The notes under the pieces were generated by a model that made no database searches, was not told where the DNA came from, and saw only the letters and a program-made list of their open reading frames with translations. Both the position numbers and the translations under genes were made by a program. A stretch of DNA of 35,392 bases from Pseudomonadota bacterium (GTDB lineage: Bacteria > Pseudomonadota > Alphaproteobacteria > JACQOE01). How positions within the stretch are numbered: the stretch's first letter is position 1; each line of letters opens with the position of its first letter. Positions 10,032-18,840 of this stretch are shown piece after piece. The stretch spans positions 1 through 35,392 of the forward strand of contig JACQOE010000057.1 in NCBI GenBank assembly GCA_016202695.1, written 5' to 3'.

Positions 10032-10155
10032 GCGGCGCGAGAAATCCTCAACGGGAAGTTGCTGGTTGCCGCAAATTTGGCTTAAACTTGCGTCGAGTCC
10101 GCGCCGGCGCGGTCCGGACATGGGTGCGAACCGGCCGGCGCGGTCGGATCGGACG

Positions 10156-13100
10156 ATGGGGAAAGCGGGTCCGAACTCGGTCCCGGAAGGGGGTATTTCA
10201 GTACTGTCGAGCCGCAGACGCGCGGCCGCGCGCGTGTTCTCCGTCGCCCTGCTCGCGGCCGCCGCTTCCCTTCCCGGGCAGGCGGAGGAGGGGCGGACCC
10301 TCGTCGATGCCTCGACCAACAACTTTCCCCCGGTGAACATGCTCGACGCCGAGGGGCGGCTGGTCGGCTTCGGCCCCGATCTGGCGAAGGCGGTGGCGGC
10401 CGCGATCGGCCGCCAGATCATCCATCTCCACTCGCCCTATGGGACGGAGGTTCTGGGGTGGATCCAATCCGGCAGTGCGGACTTCATCCACAACATCGCC
10501 CGCGCGCCGGAGCGCGACTCCCTTCTCGACTTCACCGATCCGGTCCTGCGGATGGACGAGGTCGTCTTCGTCGCCGCGAATCGCGACGACATCGCCGGCC
10601 TCGACGACCTCCGCGGCCGCGGCATCGCCTGTGTCGCCGAGCACGTCGGCCACCTGTTCCTGCGCGAGCAGGCGGGTCTCAACTGCTTCGTCGTCCGACG
10701 GCCCGTGGATGCCATCCTCGCGCTCCTCGCCGGCGACGCCGACGCCTTCGTCTTCCCCCGCGAGATCGGCTTCGCCCTCGCCCGCAACCTCGGGCTCCGG
10801 GACCGGATCAAGGTAGTGGGCGAGCCCGTGCGTCGTCTCACTTGGCACATGGCGGTGAGGAAGGGCAACACCGAGCTGCTCGCGCTCCTCAACCGGGGCA
10901 TCGTCGAGGTGCGCGAGAGCGGCGAGTACGACCGCATCCAGGAGCGGTGGTTCGGCGAGCACGTGTTCGAGGACCTTTCGCGGCGCGAGGTGTGGCTTTC
11001 GTTGAGCTCGGCGGTGCTGCTGGCGCTGATCCTGGCGGCCGCGATCCTCGCCTGGTTCGCGTTGCGCGCTCGCGACCGACTGGCTGCCTCGGTCCGCGAG
11101 CTCACGGCCGCCGAGCGCCGGCTCAAGGAGAGCGAGCGGTACTTCCGCTCGTTGATCGAGAACGCGAGCGACGTGATCGCCGTTGCCGACGCGCAAGGCG
11201 TGATCCGCTACGCCAGCCCCGCCGTCGAGCGTATGCTGGGCTACACCCCGGCCGAGCTGGAGGGGCGCAGCGCCTTCGACCTCATCCACGCCGAGGATAT
11301 CGAAGGCGTGGCCACGATCCTGGCCCGGCTCGCCGATGCGCCGGGGCGAACCGCCAAGGCCGAGTTCGGCTTCCGCCACGCCGCCGGGACTTGGCGGCGG
11401 CTCGAGGCCGTCGGCCAGAGCATCGGCAACGGGTCCGACGGCGTCCGGGTGGTGGTGAACGCGCGCGACATCACCGAGCGCCGGCAGGCCCAGGACCTGC
11501 TCCGCCTCCAGGGGGCGGCGATGCAGGCGGCGGTCAACGCCATCATCATCACCGACAGCGAGGGGCGGATCGAGTGGGTGAACCGGGCGTTCACGCGCAT
11601 GAGCGGCTACCCGGTCGAGGAGGCGATGGGGCAGACCCCGCGCATGCTCAACTCCGGCCGCCAGCCGCGTGACTTCTACGAGGCTCTGTGGCGGACGATC
11701 CGCGCCGGCGAGGTCTGGCGGGGCGAGTTGACCAACCGGCGCAAGAACGGCACCACCTATGTCGTCGACACCACGATTACGCCGCTCGTCGACGAGGCCG
11801 GCCGGGTGACCCACTTCGTCGCCATCCAGGACGACGTCACCACCCGCAAGGCGGCCGAGGCCGACATCGAGTTCCTCGCCCACCACGACATGCTCACCGG
11901 CCTCGCCAACCGGGTGCGGGTCTTCGACGACCTCCAGCGCGCCATCGCCCGCGCGCGGCGCGACAAGAGCGCGCTCGCGGTGCACTATCTCGACCTCGAC
12001 CGCTTCAAGGACGTCAACGACGCCTACGGCCACGAGATCGGCGACTTCCTGATCAAGGACGTGGCCAAGCGGCTGAAGGCGCACCTCCGGGAGACCGACA
12101 CGGTCGGGCGGCTCGGCGGCGACGAGTTCGCCGTCGTCCAGACCGGCCTCGCCGATCCGCGCGGTGCCTCGGTCCTGGCCGGGAAGGTGCTCGACGTCCT
12201 CGCCCGGCCCTTCGTCATCGGCGGCCACGACATCCACGTCGGGGCGAGCATCGGGGTCACCGTCTTTCCCATGGACGGGACCGATCCGAACGCGCTCATG
12301 CGCAACGCCGACCTCGCCATGTACCGGGCCAAGAACGAGGGGCGGAGAACCTATCGCTTCTTCGCCCGCACCATGGAGGAGGAGGTCAAGCGCCGCGTGC
12401 GCCTCGCCGAGGAGCTGCGCGCGGCGGTCGCCGCCGGCGAGTTCGAGCTCCACTACCAGCCGCAGGTCGATCTCTGCGACCGGAGCGTGGTCGGCGCCGA
12501 GGCACTGATCCGCTGGCGCCGGCCGGGGATCGGACTGGTCGGCCCGGCCGACTTCATCCCCGTGGCCGAGGAGGTGGGGCTGATCCTCCCGATCGGCGAG
12601 TGGGCGCTGCGCCGCGCCTGCGCCCAGGCCAAGGCGTGGGCCGAGGTGGGGCATCGCGCGCTCAAGGTGGCGGTGAACGTGTCGCCGGTGCAGTTTGAGC
12701 GCAGCGACCTGGTCGAGCTGGTGGGGCGGGCGCTCAGCGAGACGGGCGCCGATCCGGCGATGATCGAGCTCGAGATCACCGAGACGGTGCTCCTCCACGA
12801 GACCGAGGAGACGGTCAACACCCTCGCCGGCCTGCGGCGCCTCGGGGTGTCGCTGACGCTCGACGACTTCGGCACCGGCTACTCCTCGCTCACCAACCTG
12901 CGCCGCTTCCCGGTGAGCACCATCAAGATCGACCGGGCGTTCGTCAGCGGGCTCGACCCCGGCTCCGACAACCTCGCCATCGTCCGCGCGATCATCAGCC
13001 TGGCGCAGACGCTCAAGCTCCGCCTCGTCGCCGAGGGGGTGGAGAACATGGGCGAGGAGGGGCTGCTGCGCGCCGAGGGCTGCCCCCAGGCCCAGGGCTA

Positions 13101-13167
13101 CCTCTACGGCCGCCCGGTCCCGGCCGAGGACTTCGCGGCCTTCCTCGGTGCCCCGCCCCGGCGCTGA
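10156..13167 (+). CDS. Membrane c-di-GMP enzyme: SBP-TM-PAS-PAS-GGDEF-EAL
   Basis: Large (1003 aa) sensor likely to make and/or break cyclic-di-GMP in response to a periplasmic ligand. Order: signal-type segment (residues about 25-45, ending GQA), type-3 periplasmic solute-binding domain (about 50-275), one membrane helix (281-305), PAS1 (about 327-440), PAS2 (about 450-570), GGDEF (about 574-735), EAL (about 750-995). GGDEF is intact (654-658), with an RETD inhibitory site exactly five residues before it (645-648). The EAL motif (782-784), NVSPVQF, ELEITET, DDFGTG (903-908), and QGYLYGRP are intact, so both activities are possible. ATG 10156 is one of two candidates; ATG 10120 adds 12 residues, and the frame stays open far upstream without coding character. 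Confidence 0.9.
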   Translation: MGKAGPNSVPEGGISVLSSRRRAAARVFSVALLAAAASLPGQAEEGRTLVDASTNNFPPVNMLDAEGRLVGFGPDLAKAVAAAIGRQIIHLHSPYGTEVLGWIQSGSADFIHNIARAPERDSLLDFTDPVLRMDEVVFVAANRDDIAGLDDLRGRGIACVAEHVGHLFLREQAGLNCFVVRRPVDAILALLAGDADAFVFPREIGFALARNLGLRDRIKVVGEPVRRLTWHMAVRKGNTELLALLNRGIVEVRESGEYDRIQERWFGEHVFEDLSRREVWLSLSSAVLLALILAAAILAWFALRARDRLAASVRELTAAERRLKESERYFRSLIENASDVIAVADAQGVIRYASPAVERMLGYTPAELEGRSAFDLIHAEDIEGVATILARLADAPGRTAKAEFGFRHAAGTWRRLEAVGQSIGNGSDGVRVVVNARDITERRQAQDLLRLQGAAMQAAVNAIIITDSEGRIEWVNRAFTRMSGYPVEEAMGQTPRMLNSGRQPRDFYEALWRTIRAGEVWRGELTNRRKNGTTYVVDTTITPLVDEAGRVTHFVAIQDDVTTRKAAEADIEFLAHHDMLTGLANRVRVFDDLQRAIARARRDKSALAVHYLDLDRFKDVNDAYGHEIGDFLIKDVAKRLKAHLRETDTVGRLGGDEFAVVQTGLADPRGASVLAGKVLDVLARPFVIGGHDIHVGASIGVTVFPMDGTDPNALMRNADLAMYRAKNEGRRTYRFFARTMEEEVKRRVRLAEELRAAVAAGEFELHYQPQVDLCDRSVVGAEALIRWRRPGIGLVGPADFIPVAEEVGLILPIGEWALRRACAQAKAWAEVGHRALKVAVNVSPVQFERSDLVELVGRALSETGADPAMIELEITETVLLHETEETVNTLAGLRRLGVSLTLDDFGTGYSSLTNLRRFPVSTIKIDRAFVSGLDPGSDNLAIVRAIISLAQTLKLRLVAEGVENMGEEGLLRAEGCPQAQGYLYGRPVPAEDFAAFLGAPPRR

Positions 13168-13180
13168 CCGCGGCTGCCGC

Positions 13181-13864
13181 TCAGATCAGGCCCAGGCTGC
13201 GCAGCGACGCGTGGCTGCCGCGGCCGACGATGACGTGGTCGTGGAGGGTGATGCCGAGCGCCGCCCCCGCCTCCTTGATCTGGCGGGTCATGTCGATGTC
13301 GGCCTGGCTCGGGGTTGGATCGCCGCTCGGGTGGTTGTGGACCACGATCAGGGCCGAGGCCCCCACCTCCAGCGCCCGGCGCACCACCTCGCGGGGATAG
13401 ACCGGCACGTGATCGACGGTGCCCCGCTGCTGCACCTCGTCGGCGATGAGCGCGTTCTTGCGGTCGAGGTAGAGGACCCTGAACTCCTCGCGCCGGGAGA
13501 GCGCCATGCTCGCCTGGCAGTACTCGATCAGCCGGTCCCAGGACGAGATCACGGTCCGCCCCTCGATCGGCTGGCGGGTGAGCCGGAGCGCGGATGCCTG
13601 CACGGTCTTGAGGGTTGCGATCGCCGCGGCGCCGATCCCGGGGACCTTGGCGAGATCGGCGGGATCGGCGGCGAGCACGTCGGCGAAGCCGCCGAAGCGG
13701 TCGATCAGCCGCTTCGCTAGCGGCTTCATCTCCTTGCGGGGCTGGGCGGGGAAGAGCAGGAGCTCGAGGAGCTCGTAGTCGGCGAGCGCGTCCGGCCCGC
13801 CTTTCAGGAGCCGCTCCCGCAGCCGCTGGCGGTGGCCCAGGTAGTGCGGAGCCTCTTCGGTCAT
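13181..13864 (-). CDS. radC: RadC family JAB1/MPN protein
   Basis: Protein of the RadC family; despite the name, a DNA-repair role is not well supported, and the fold is a JAMM metalloprotease-like domain. The 227-aa protein has an N-terminal UPF0758 helical part, a helix-hairpin-helix ([11 protein letters not shown], 73-83), and the metal-binding signature [14 protein letters not shown] (176-189). ATG 13864 lies 8 nt behind map; sfsA-map-radC is a common alphaproteobacterial arrangement. It converges on the GGDEF-EAL gene with only 13 bases between stops and no visible terminator. Confidence 0.95.
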   Translation of the reverse strand: MTEEAPHYLGHRQRLRERLLKGGPDALADYELLELLLFPAQPRKEMKPLAKRLIDRFGGFADVLAADPADLAKVPGIGAAAIATLKTVQASALRLTRQPIEGRTVISSWDRLIEYCQASMALSRREEFRVLYLDRKNALIADEVQQRGTVDHVPVYPREVVRRALEVGASALIVVHNHPSGDPTPSQADIDMTRQIKEAGAALGITLHDHVIVGRGSHASLRSLGLI

Positions 13865-13872
13865 GGGCACTA

Positions 13873-14721
13873 CTAGGCGTAGGGCGGGCGGGTGTGGCCC
13901 GCGGGCGAGAGGGTGAACACCTCGCAGCCCGTGGCGGTCACGCCCACCGTGTGCTCGAACTGGGCCGAGAGCGACTTGTCGCGCGTGACCGCGGTCCACT
14001 TGTCGTCGAGAATCTTCACCTCGGGCTTGCCGGCGTTGATCATCGGCTCGATGGTGAAGAACATGCCCTCCTTCAGCACCAGCCCCTCGCCCGGCCTGCC
14101 GAAGTGGAGCACGTTTGGCGGCTCGTGGAACTTGCGGCCGATGCCGTGGCCGCAGAAGTCGCGCACCACCGAGAAGCGGTGCAGCTCGACGTAGGACTGG
14201 ATGGCGTGGCCGACGTCGCCGAGGGTGGCCCCCGGGCGCACCGCCGCCACCCCCAGCATCAGCGCCTCGTAGGTCACGTCCATCAGGCGCTGGGCCTTGA
14301 GCCGCGGCCGGCCGGCGACGAACATGCGGCTGGAGTCGCCGTGCCAGCCGTCGAGCACCACGGTCACGTCGATGTTGAGGATGTCGCCGTCGTCGAGACG
14401 CCTGGGGCCGGGGATGCCGTGGCAGACGACGTGGTTGACCGAGGTGCAGATCGCCTTGGGGAAGCCGCGGTAGCCGAGGGGGGCGGGGACCGCGCCGTGG
14501 CCGACGATGAACTCGTGGCACAGCCGGTCGAGCTCCTCGGTGGTCACGTCGGGCCGCACGTGTGGGATGATGAAGTCGAGCGTCTCCGCCGCCAGCCGTC
14601 CCGCGCGGCGCATGCCGGCGAAGTCCTCCGCCGGGTGGAGGGTTATCTCGGCCGTGCGTCCGGCGCCGAGGTCGCGTTCCATGTTCGGCATGGGTTCGAC
14701 GATGTTGCCTCCGGCGTTCAC
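13873..14721 (-). CDS. map: Methionine aminopeptidase type I
   Basis: Removes the initiator Met from nascent proteins. The five metal ligands and the substrate His are in place: D118, D129, H192, E225, E256, and H101 in VVCHGIPGP. At 282 aa it is about 15-20 residues longer at the N-terminus than the E. coli enzyme; starts at residue 11 or 14 are alternatives that would bring it to the usual length. No SH3-binding or zinc-finger N-terminal extension is present, so it is the short type Ia form. It precedes radC in the same strand and follows sfsA. Confidence 0.96.
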   Translation of the reverse strand: MNAGGNIVEPMPNMERDLGAGRTAEITLHPAEDFAGMRRAGRLAAETLDFIIPHVRPDVTTEELDRLCHEFIVGHGAVPAPLGYRGFPKAICTSVNHVVCHGIPGPRRLDDGDILNIDVTVVLDGWHGDSSRMFVAGRPRLKAQRLMDVTYEALMLGVAAVRPGATLGDVGHAIQSYVELHRFSVVRDFCGHGIGRKFHEPPNVLHFGRPGEGLVLKEGMFFTIEPMINAGKPEVKILDDKWTAVTRDKSLSAQFEHTVGVTATGCEVFTLSPAGHTRPPYA

Positions 14722-14758
14722 GGGTCGGCGCGCCGACCCCGGCTCCCGATCCCCGTTC

Positions 14759-15466
14759 TCAATCGGCCGCGAGCGCTAGCGGCACCGGACCGTCGACCTC
14801 GATGCCCGCCAGCGTCACCCGGCAAGAATAGCATATCGCCTCGACGCCTGCGGCGAGCGCGCGCCGCATCGCCGCGTCATAGACCGGGTCGATGTCGCTG
14901 GCAACCTTGAAGCGCGCGCAGTCGCCCCGCTGGATCAGGAACAGGGTGAGCGCCCGGGCTCCCGCCGCGGCCATGCGCCGAAGCTCGGTCAAGTGCTTCG
15001 CGCCGCGCGCGGTGGGGGCGTCGGGAAACTCGGCGAAGGCGCCCCGCTTCAGGTGCACGTTCTTGACCTCGACGTAACAGGGCGCGCGCCCCCGCTCCTC
15101 GAGCAGGAGGTCGATGCGCGAGTTCGTCCCGTAGCGGACCTCGCGGCGAAGCCCGCCATAGCCGCGAAGCTCGCGGATCGCGCCGGCGCGGATGGCCTCC
15201 TCGACGATCGCGTTGGGGCGGGCGGTGTTGATGCCGACCAGGGCGCCCTCGGCGCGCACTAGCTCCCAGGAGTAGGCGAGCTTCCGCGCCGGATTCGTCG
15301 CCCGCGAGAGCCACACCTCGCTCCCCGGCTCGGCGAGCCCGGTCATGCTCCCCGGGTTGGCGCAGTGGGCGGTGACCTCGGCCCCGTCGGCGAGCCGCAC
15401 GTCGCTCAGGAACCGCTTGTAGCGGCGAAGGAGCCGGCCGCCGACGAGGGGGGCGGAGAAGCGCAT
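14759..15466 (-). CDS. sfsA: SfsA family nuclease
   Basis: SfsA was named for sugar fermentation stimulation in E. coli and is now annotated as a DNA/RNA nuclease with an OB-fold N-terminus and a PD-(D/E)XK-like C-terminal domain. The 235-aa protein shows RYKRFLSDVRLADG, then TAHCANPGSMTGL, the RIDLLLEE and CYVEVKNVHL segment (the D, E-x-K nuclease core), and a C-terminal SDIDPVYDAAMRRALAAGVE, all typical. Length is normal. A REP-like element lies just upstream in its promoter region. Confidence 0.95.
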   Translation of the reverse strand: MRFSAPLVGGRLLRRYKRFLSDVRLADGAEVTAHCANPGSMTGLAEPGSEVWLSRATNPARKLAYSWELVRAEGALVGINTARPNAIVEEAIRAGAIRELRGYGGLRREVRYGTNSRIDLLLEERGRAPCYVEVKNVHLKRGAFAEFPDAPTARGAKHLTELRRMAAAGARALTLFLIQRGDCARFKVASDIDPVYDAAMRRALAAGVEAICYSCRVTLAGIEVDGPVPLALAAD

Positions 15467-15518
15467 GGGACCAGCCTAGTGGATCAAAGCAAACAGATGG
15501 GTCCCGCCGCCTTTGTCA

Positions 15519-15617
15519 TCGTCACCCCGGCCGAGCGAAGCGAGAGCCGGGGTCCAGAGGGCCAGCGTCGGCCTAGCCCCCGGGTCGCGCGGCTTCGCCG
15601 CTTGCCCGGGGTGACGA
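15519..15617. repeat. REP-like palindromic intergenic repeat
   Basis: A 99-bp element bounded by perfect 12-bp inverted repeats (TCGTCACCCCGG 15519-15530, CCGGGGTGACGA 15606-15617). The left half forms its own 7-bp stem (CCCCGGC 15525-15531 with GCCGGGG 15546-15552) around the GAGCGAAGCGAGA loop. The right half holds GCGGC-TTC-GCCGC. The wording closely resembles the abundant intergenic repeats of alphaproteobacterial genomes. Only one copy is present in this window. It lies between the end of motB and the start of sfsA. Confidence 0.75.
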
Positions 15618-15712
15618 GCGAATGCGTACGCGCCGGGTCTCATCCGTCAGACTCTCGCCACTAGCAGGCGGGCGCCGCCCTGTCCGTCGGGCTCGCCCTC
15701 GCCGCCGCGCTC

Positions 15713-16693
15713 TCAGCCCGACCGGCCGGGCGCCGGCCTCGCCGGCGGCGCGGGCGCGGCCGGCGGACCGGGCACCAGGAAGGGCTCGTTGGCACCCCTG
15801 AGAAGGAGGATGCTCACCCGGCGATTGGCCGGAGCCGCGGGCTCGTTCGGCACCAGGAGTTGGGTCGCGGCCGCGCCCGAGACGAGCGAGAAGCGATCCT
15901 CCTTCACGCCCGCCGACACCAGCGCGAGCCGGCTGGCGTTGGCCCGCTCGAGCGAGAGCTCCCAGTTGCTGCGGTTGCGGCCGCCGACGAAGGGCGTGGC
16001 GTCGGTGTGCCCGGTGATCGAGATCTTGTTCGGGATGTCCTTGATGGCGCCGGCGACGGCGGCGAGGATCTCCTGCGTGTAGTCGTACATGGTCGCCCCG
16101 CCGAGCGGGAACATCGGCCGGTTGTCGCGATCGACGAGCTGGATCCGCAACCCCTCGGACGTCTGCTCGATGATCAGGTGCGAGGCCAGGCCGCGCAGTT
16201 CGGCCGACTGGGCGAGCGCCTCGCGCAGGCGGCGCTCGGCCTCGTCGAGCCGCGGCTTGGCCGGCTGGGTCTCGGTCAGGATCGGGGCGGCGAGGCCGCT
16301 CGCCTCGGACGAGGGGCCCTGCTGCTGGGGCGCGACCGAGCCCTCGAGGGTGCCGCGCACCTCGCGCTCGCGCCCGGTGAAGCTCTCGGTGGCGCCCGGA
16401 GCCTCGCGCGGGCTCAGCCCGCCCGCCTTCAGGTTGCCTTGCTCGGCGAACTGGGTGCCGCCGAGAATCTGGCCGGCGCCGCTGACGCTGCTCTGGGTCA
16501 GCGCGGTCGGGGTGAAATAGTCGGCGATGCCCTTCTTCTGCTGGGCGTTGGTCATGCCCAGGATCCAAAGCAGCAGGAAGAAGGCCATCATCGCGGTCAC
16601 GAAGTCGGCGTAAGCGACCTTCCACGCCCCGCCGTGGTGCCCTTCGTGGCCGTGCTTCTTCTTTTTCTTGATGATGGTCGCTTCTTCGTGCAT
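15713..16693 (-). CDS. motB: Flagellar stator protein MotB
   Basis: Stator subunit that anchors the MotA-MotB ion channel to peptidoglycan and carries the essential ion-binding Asp. The 326-aa protein has a Lys-rich cytoplasmic N-terminus, one membrane helix starting YADFVTAMMAFFLLLWILG with the channel Asp at D30, a flexible linker of about 120 residues, and an OmpA-type peptidoglycan-binding domain (TGHTDATPF, then NWELSLERANA). The tail is Pro/Ala-rich. The short membrane stretch and Tyr before Ala-Asp suggest a proton-type stator, by inference only. It follows motA by 12 nt. Confidence 0.97.
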   Translation of the reverse strand: MHEEATIIKKKKKHGHEGHHGGAWKVAYADFVTAMMAFFLLLWILGMTNAQQKKGIADYFTPTALTQSSVSGAGQILGGTQFAEQGNLKAGGLSPREAPGATESFTGREREVRGTLEGSVAPQQQGPSSEASGLAAPILTETQPAKPRLDEAERRLREALAQSAELRGLASHLIIEQTSEGLRIQLVDRDNRPMFPLGGATMYDYTQEILAAVAGAIKDIPNKISITGHTDATPFVGGRNRSNWELSLERANASRLALVSAGVKEDRFSLVSGAAATQLLVPNEPAAPANRRVSILLLRGANEPFLVPGPPAAPAPPARPAPGRSG

Positions 16694-16705
16694 CGCGACC
16701 TCCGC

Positions 16706-17566
16706 TCAGAACTTCGGCACCTGTCCGACCGCCTGCTCGACCTCGTCGAACCGCGGCCGCACGCCGCTCTCCAGCATCTTGCGGCCGAACTCGATGGCGA
16801 TCGCCGGAGGATAGCCCTGCAGGCTCGCCAGCAGCACCCCCCGGATGCACTGCAGGTAATGCTTCTCCTCGTCGAAGATGGCCTGGAGCTGGCGGGCGAT
16901 CGGACCGACGAATCCGTAGGAGAGGAGCACCCCGAGGAAGGTGCCGACCAGCGCCGCGCCGATCAGCCCGCCCAGTTTCTCCGGCGGCTCGTTGATCGCC
17001 CCCATGGTCTTGATCACCCCGAGCACGGCGGCGACGATTCCGAGCGCCGGCAGGCTCTCGGCCATGTTGGTGAGCGCGCCGGTGATGTGCTTGTGCTCGC
17101 GCTCGTGGGTTTCGAGCTCCTCGTCCATGATCGCCTCGACCTCGTGCGGGTTCTTGGTTCCGAGCGTCATCAGGCGCAGGTAGTCGCAGAGGAAGATCAC
17201 CGCCGTATGGTTGCCGCGGAACTTGGGAAAGTGGGCGATGATCGCGCTCTCGAACGGGTTCTCGAAGTGCGGCTCGAGGGCGACGTTGCCCTTGCTCTGG
17301 CCGAGGCGGAAGATGGCGTATAGGACGCTCAGGAGCTCGACATAGGCCTCCTTGTTGTAGCGCGCGCCGCGCAACAGCAGGCCGAGCGACTTCATCGACT
17401 TGATTACCACCGGCAGCGGGGTGGCGATCACGAAGGCGCCGACCGCGGAGCCGCCGATGATGAGCAGCTCGAAGGGCTGGACGAGGACTTGAAGGTGCCC
17501 GCCGAGGGCGGTGTAACCGCCGAGCACGGAGGCGAACACGATCACGACACCGACGAAGAACAGCAT
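16706..17566 (-). CDS. motA: Flagellar stator protein MotA
   Basis: Inner-membrane stator subunit that couples ion flow to torque on the rotor protein FliG. The 286-aa protein has four hydrophobic segments (about 1-20, 33-52, 170-190, 202-222), a large cytoplasmic loop with charged residues (MDEELETHEREHKH), and the conserved second-half PALGIVAAVLGVIKTMG and GAALVGTFLGVLLSYGFVGPI. Length matches E. coli MotA. It forms a two-gene operon with motB. No other flagellar gene is in the window. Confidence 0.97.
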   Translation of the reverse strand: MLFFVGVVIVFASVLGGYTALGGHLQVLVQPFELLIIGGSAVGAFVIATPLPVVIKSMKSLGLLLRGARYNKEAYVELLSVLYAIFRLGQSKGNVALEPHFENPFESAIIAHFPKFRGNHTAVIFLCDYLRLMTLGTKNPHEVEAIMDEELETHEREHKHITGALTNMAESLPALGIVAAVLGVIKTMGAINEPPEKLGGLIGAALVGTFLGVLLSYGFVGPIARQLQAIFDEEKHYLQCIRGVLLASLQGYPPAIAIEFGRKMLESGVRPRFDEVEQAVGQVPKF

Positions 17567-17744
17567 GGCGCATTGACCGCGGCGGTTGCTAACGACAGCG
17601 GACCGGCCCGTGCCGGAATGTCCCCGCGAACGGCGCAGCCGATGCGGGCTTCACGGTCCCTTGCGATCTCCGCGGCATCGGCCGCAGCTCCCGTGCCTGC
17701 CACCGTCACATGCCGGGCGGCGGACGCACGAGTCCGCGCCCCGG

Positions 17745-17779
17745 TTGCGCAATATAGGCGGCCCGTGCCCGGCCGGGAA
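17745..17779 (-). promoter_or_regulatory. Possible promoter of motAB
   Basis: On the minus strand, TTCCCG (17779-17774), 17 bases, TATATT (17756-17751), overlapped by an 8-bp palindrome TTGCGCAA (17752-17745). The -35 match is weak and the leader would be about 180 nt. The rest of 17567-17797 holds no gene that I can support. Confidence 0.3.
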
Positions 17780-17797
17780 GGGGCTGGCGCCCCGCGC

Positions 17798-18757
17798 TCA
17801 GGTCCGGCGCTCGGGGTCGGCGGGGCCGGCGCGCTCGCCGGCGGCGCGCTCCTCGCTCCCCAGCGCCTCGGCAAGGCGCGTGCGCGCGCTCCCCGGCCTG
17901 AGCGGGCGGGGCTGCGAGGGATCGGGCGCCCAGCCGGTGAGATAGAGCACCTGGAAGGTCGCCGGCACGCGCCCGTCCGCGCTGGCGAAGCGCGCGCGGT
18001 AGAGGCCGGCGGCGCGGAGCAGCGTCGCCCGGCGGCTGAAGGTCCGCCGGCGCCCGGCCGCGGCGTTGGCCTCGCCCATCGCCCGGAGCTCGGCCATGAG
18101 GTCGAGCGGATCGGCGTAAGAAACCGTCAGGGTGTCGGCGTCGGCCACCGGCAGCGCGAACCCGGCCCGCTGAAGGAGCGCCGCCGCGTCGCGCAGATCG
18201 GCGAGGGGCGAGACCCGGGGCGAGGCCCCGCCTTCCACCTCGGCCTCGGCCTCGAGGAGCGCGCGGCGGAGCTCCCTCAGCGTTTCCCCGCCCAGCATCG
18301 CGGCGAGGAACAGCCCGTCGGGCCTGAGCGCCATCCGGGCCTGGATCAGGGCCCCCGGAAGGTCGTTCACCCAGTGCAGGCTGAGGCCGCCGACGATCAG
18401 GTCGAAGGAGGCGGGGCGAAAGGGGAGGAGCTCCTCGTCGGTGGCCAGAACCGGCCCGGCCTGGCCGGCCGCGGCCCGGGCCCGGGCGGCGAAGGCGGGC
18501 GAGAGGTCGCACATCACCACCCGCTCGATCCCCTTGCGGCCCACGAGCTTCTGCCCGAGCCGGCCGTCGTGGCAGCCGAGCGCGAGGGCCAGCGGGAAGC
18601 TTCGCCTCACGTCGTCGACCCGGTCGGCGAGGCGCTCGGCCACCTCCTCGACCAGGAAGGCGGCGCCGGCGAAGCGCGCCGCCGCCCGGTCGCGGTGCCG
18701 GCGGACGGCGCCGCGGTCGAAGACGGCCAGGCCCTCGGGAACGCGCTCTCCCTCCAT
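17798..18757 (-). CDS. SAM-dependent methyltransferase-fold protein, NDUFAF5-like
   Basis: Class I SAM-binding protein of the group that includes mitochondrial complex I assembly factor NDUFAF5 (an arginine hydroxylase of NDUFS7) and BioC. The 319-aa protein reads VFDRGAVRRHRDRAA, then FLVEEVAERLADRVDDV, a degenerate motif I (LALGCHDGRLG), and GGLSLHWVNDLPGAL. This pattern, with motif I lacking the usual GxGxG, fits the NDUFAF5 type better than BioC. No biotin gene is nearby. ATG 18757 is used; a TTG three codons upstream is in frame. In alphaproteobacteria this gene commonly sits next to comF and grxC, as here if the cupin/rhodanese pair is ignored. Confidence 0.8.
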   Translation of the reverse strand: MEGERVPEGLAVFDRGAVRRHRDRAAARFAGAAFLVEEVAERLADRVDDVRRSFPLALALGCHDGRLGQKLVGRKGIERVVMCDLSPAFAARARAAAGQAGPVLATDEELLPFRPASFDLIVGGLSLHWVNDLPGALIQARMALRPDGLFLAAMLGGETLRELRRALLEAEAEVEGGASPRVSPLADLRDAAALLQRAGFALPVADADTLTVSYADPLDLMAELRAMGEANAAAGRRRTFSRRATLLRAAGLYRARFASADGRVPATFQVLYLTGWAPDPSQPRPLRPGSARTRLAEALGSEERAAGERAGPADPERRT

Positions 18758-18764
18758 CAGCCCC

Positions 18765-18792
18765 AATATGGTCCCGAGTTGAGGGATGTCGA
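18765..18792 (-). promoter_or_regulatory. Possible promoter of the NDUFAF5-like gene
   Basis: On the minus strand, TCGACA (18792-18787), 16 bases, CATATT (18770-18765). Transcription would begin almost at the ATG (18757), which suggests a leaderless message. It overlaps the divergent promoter of the thiol dioxygenase gene. Confidence 0.35.
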
Positions 18793-18807
18793 TCCCGCCG
18801 CTAACAT
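18779..18807 (+). promoter_or_regulatory. Promoter and dyad operator of the thiol dioxygenase operon
   Basis: TTGAGG (18779-18784), 17 bases, TAACAT (18802-18807); predicted start near 18814, 27 nt before the ATG. A perfect dyad GGGATGTCGATCCC (18783-18796) fills the -35 end of the spacer, a usual place for a repressor site. The ten bases GAGGGATGTC (18781-18790) recur exactly at 18831-18840, just before the start codon. Confidence 0.45.
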
Positions 18808-18840
18808 GTCCCCCCGCGCACGAGAGGGATGAGGGATGTC

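Noticed and set aside
9535..10155. Long upstream extension of the GGDEF-EAL frame
   Set aside because: It overlaps the lipid kinase gene and encodes Arg/Ser/Pro-rich sequence before the true signal segment.
17542..17874. 110-codon minus-strand frame before motA
   Set aside because: It has a low-complexity start, overlaps both the end of the methyltransferase gene and the motA start, and shows no family features.
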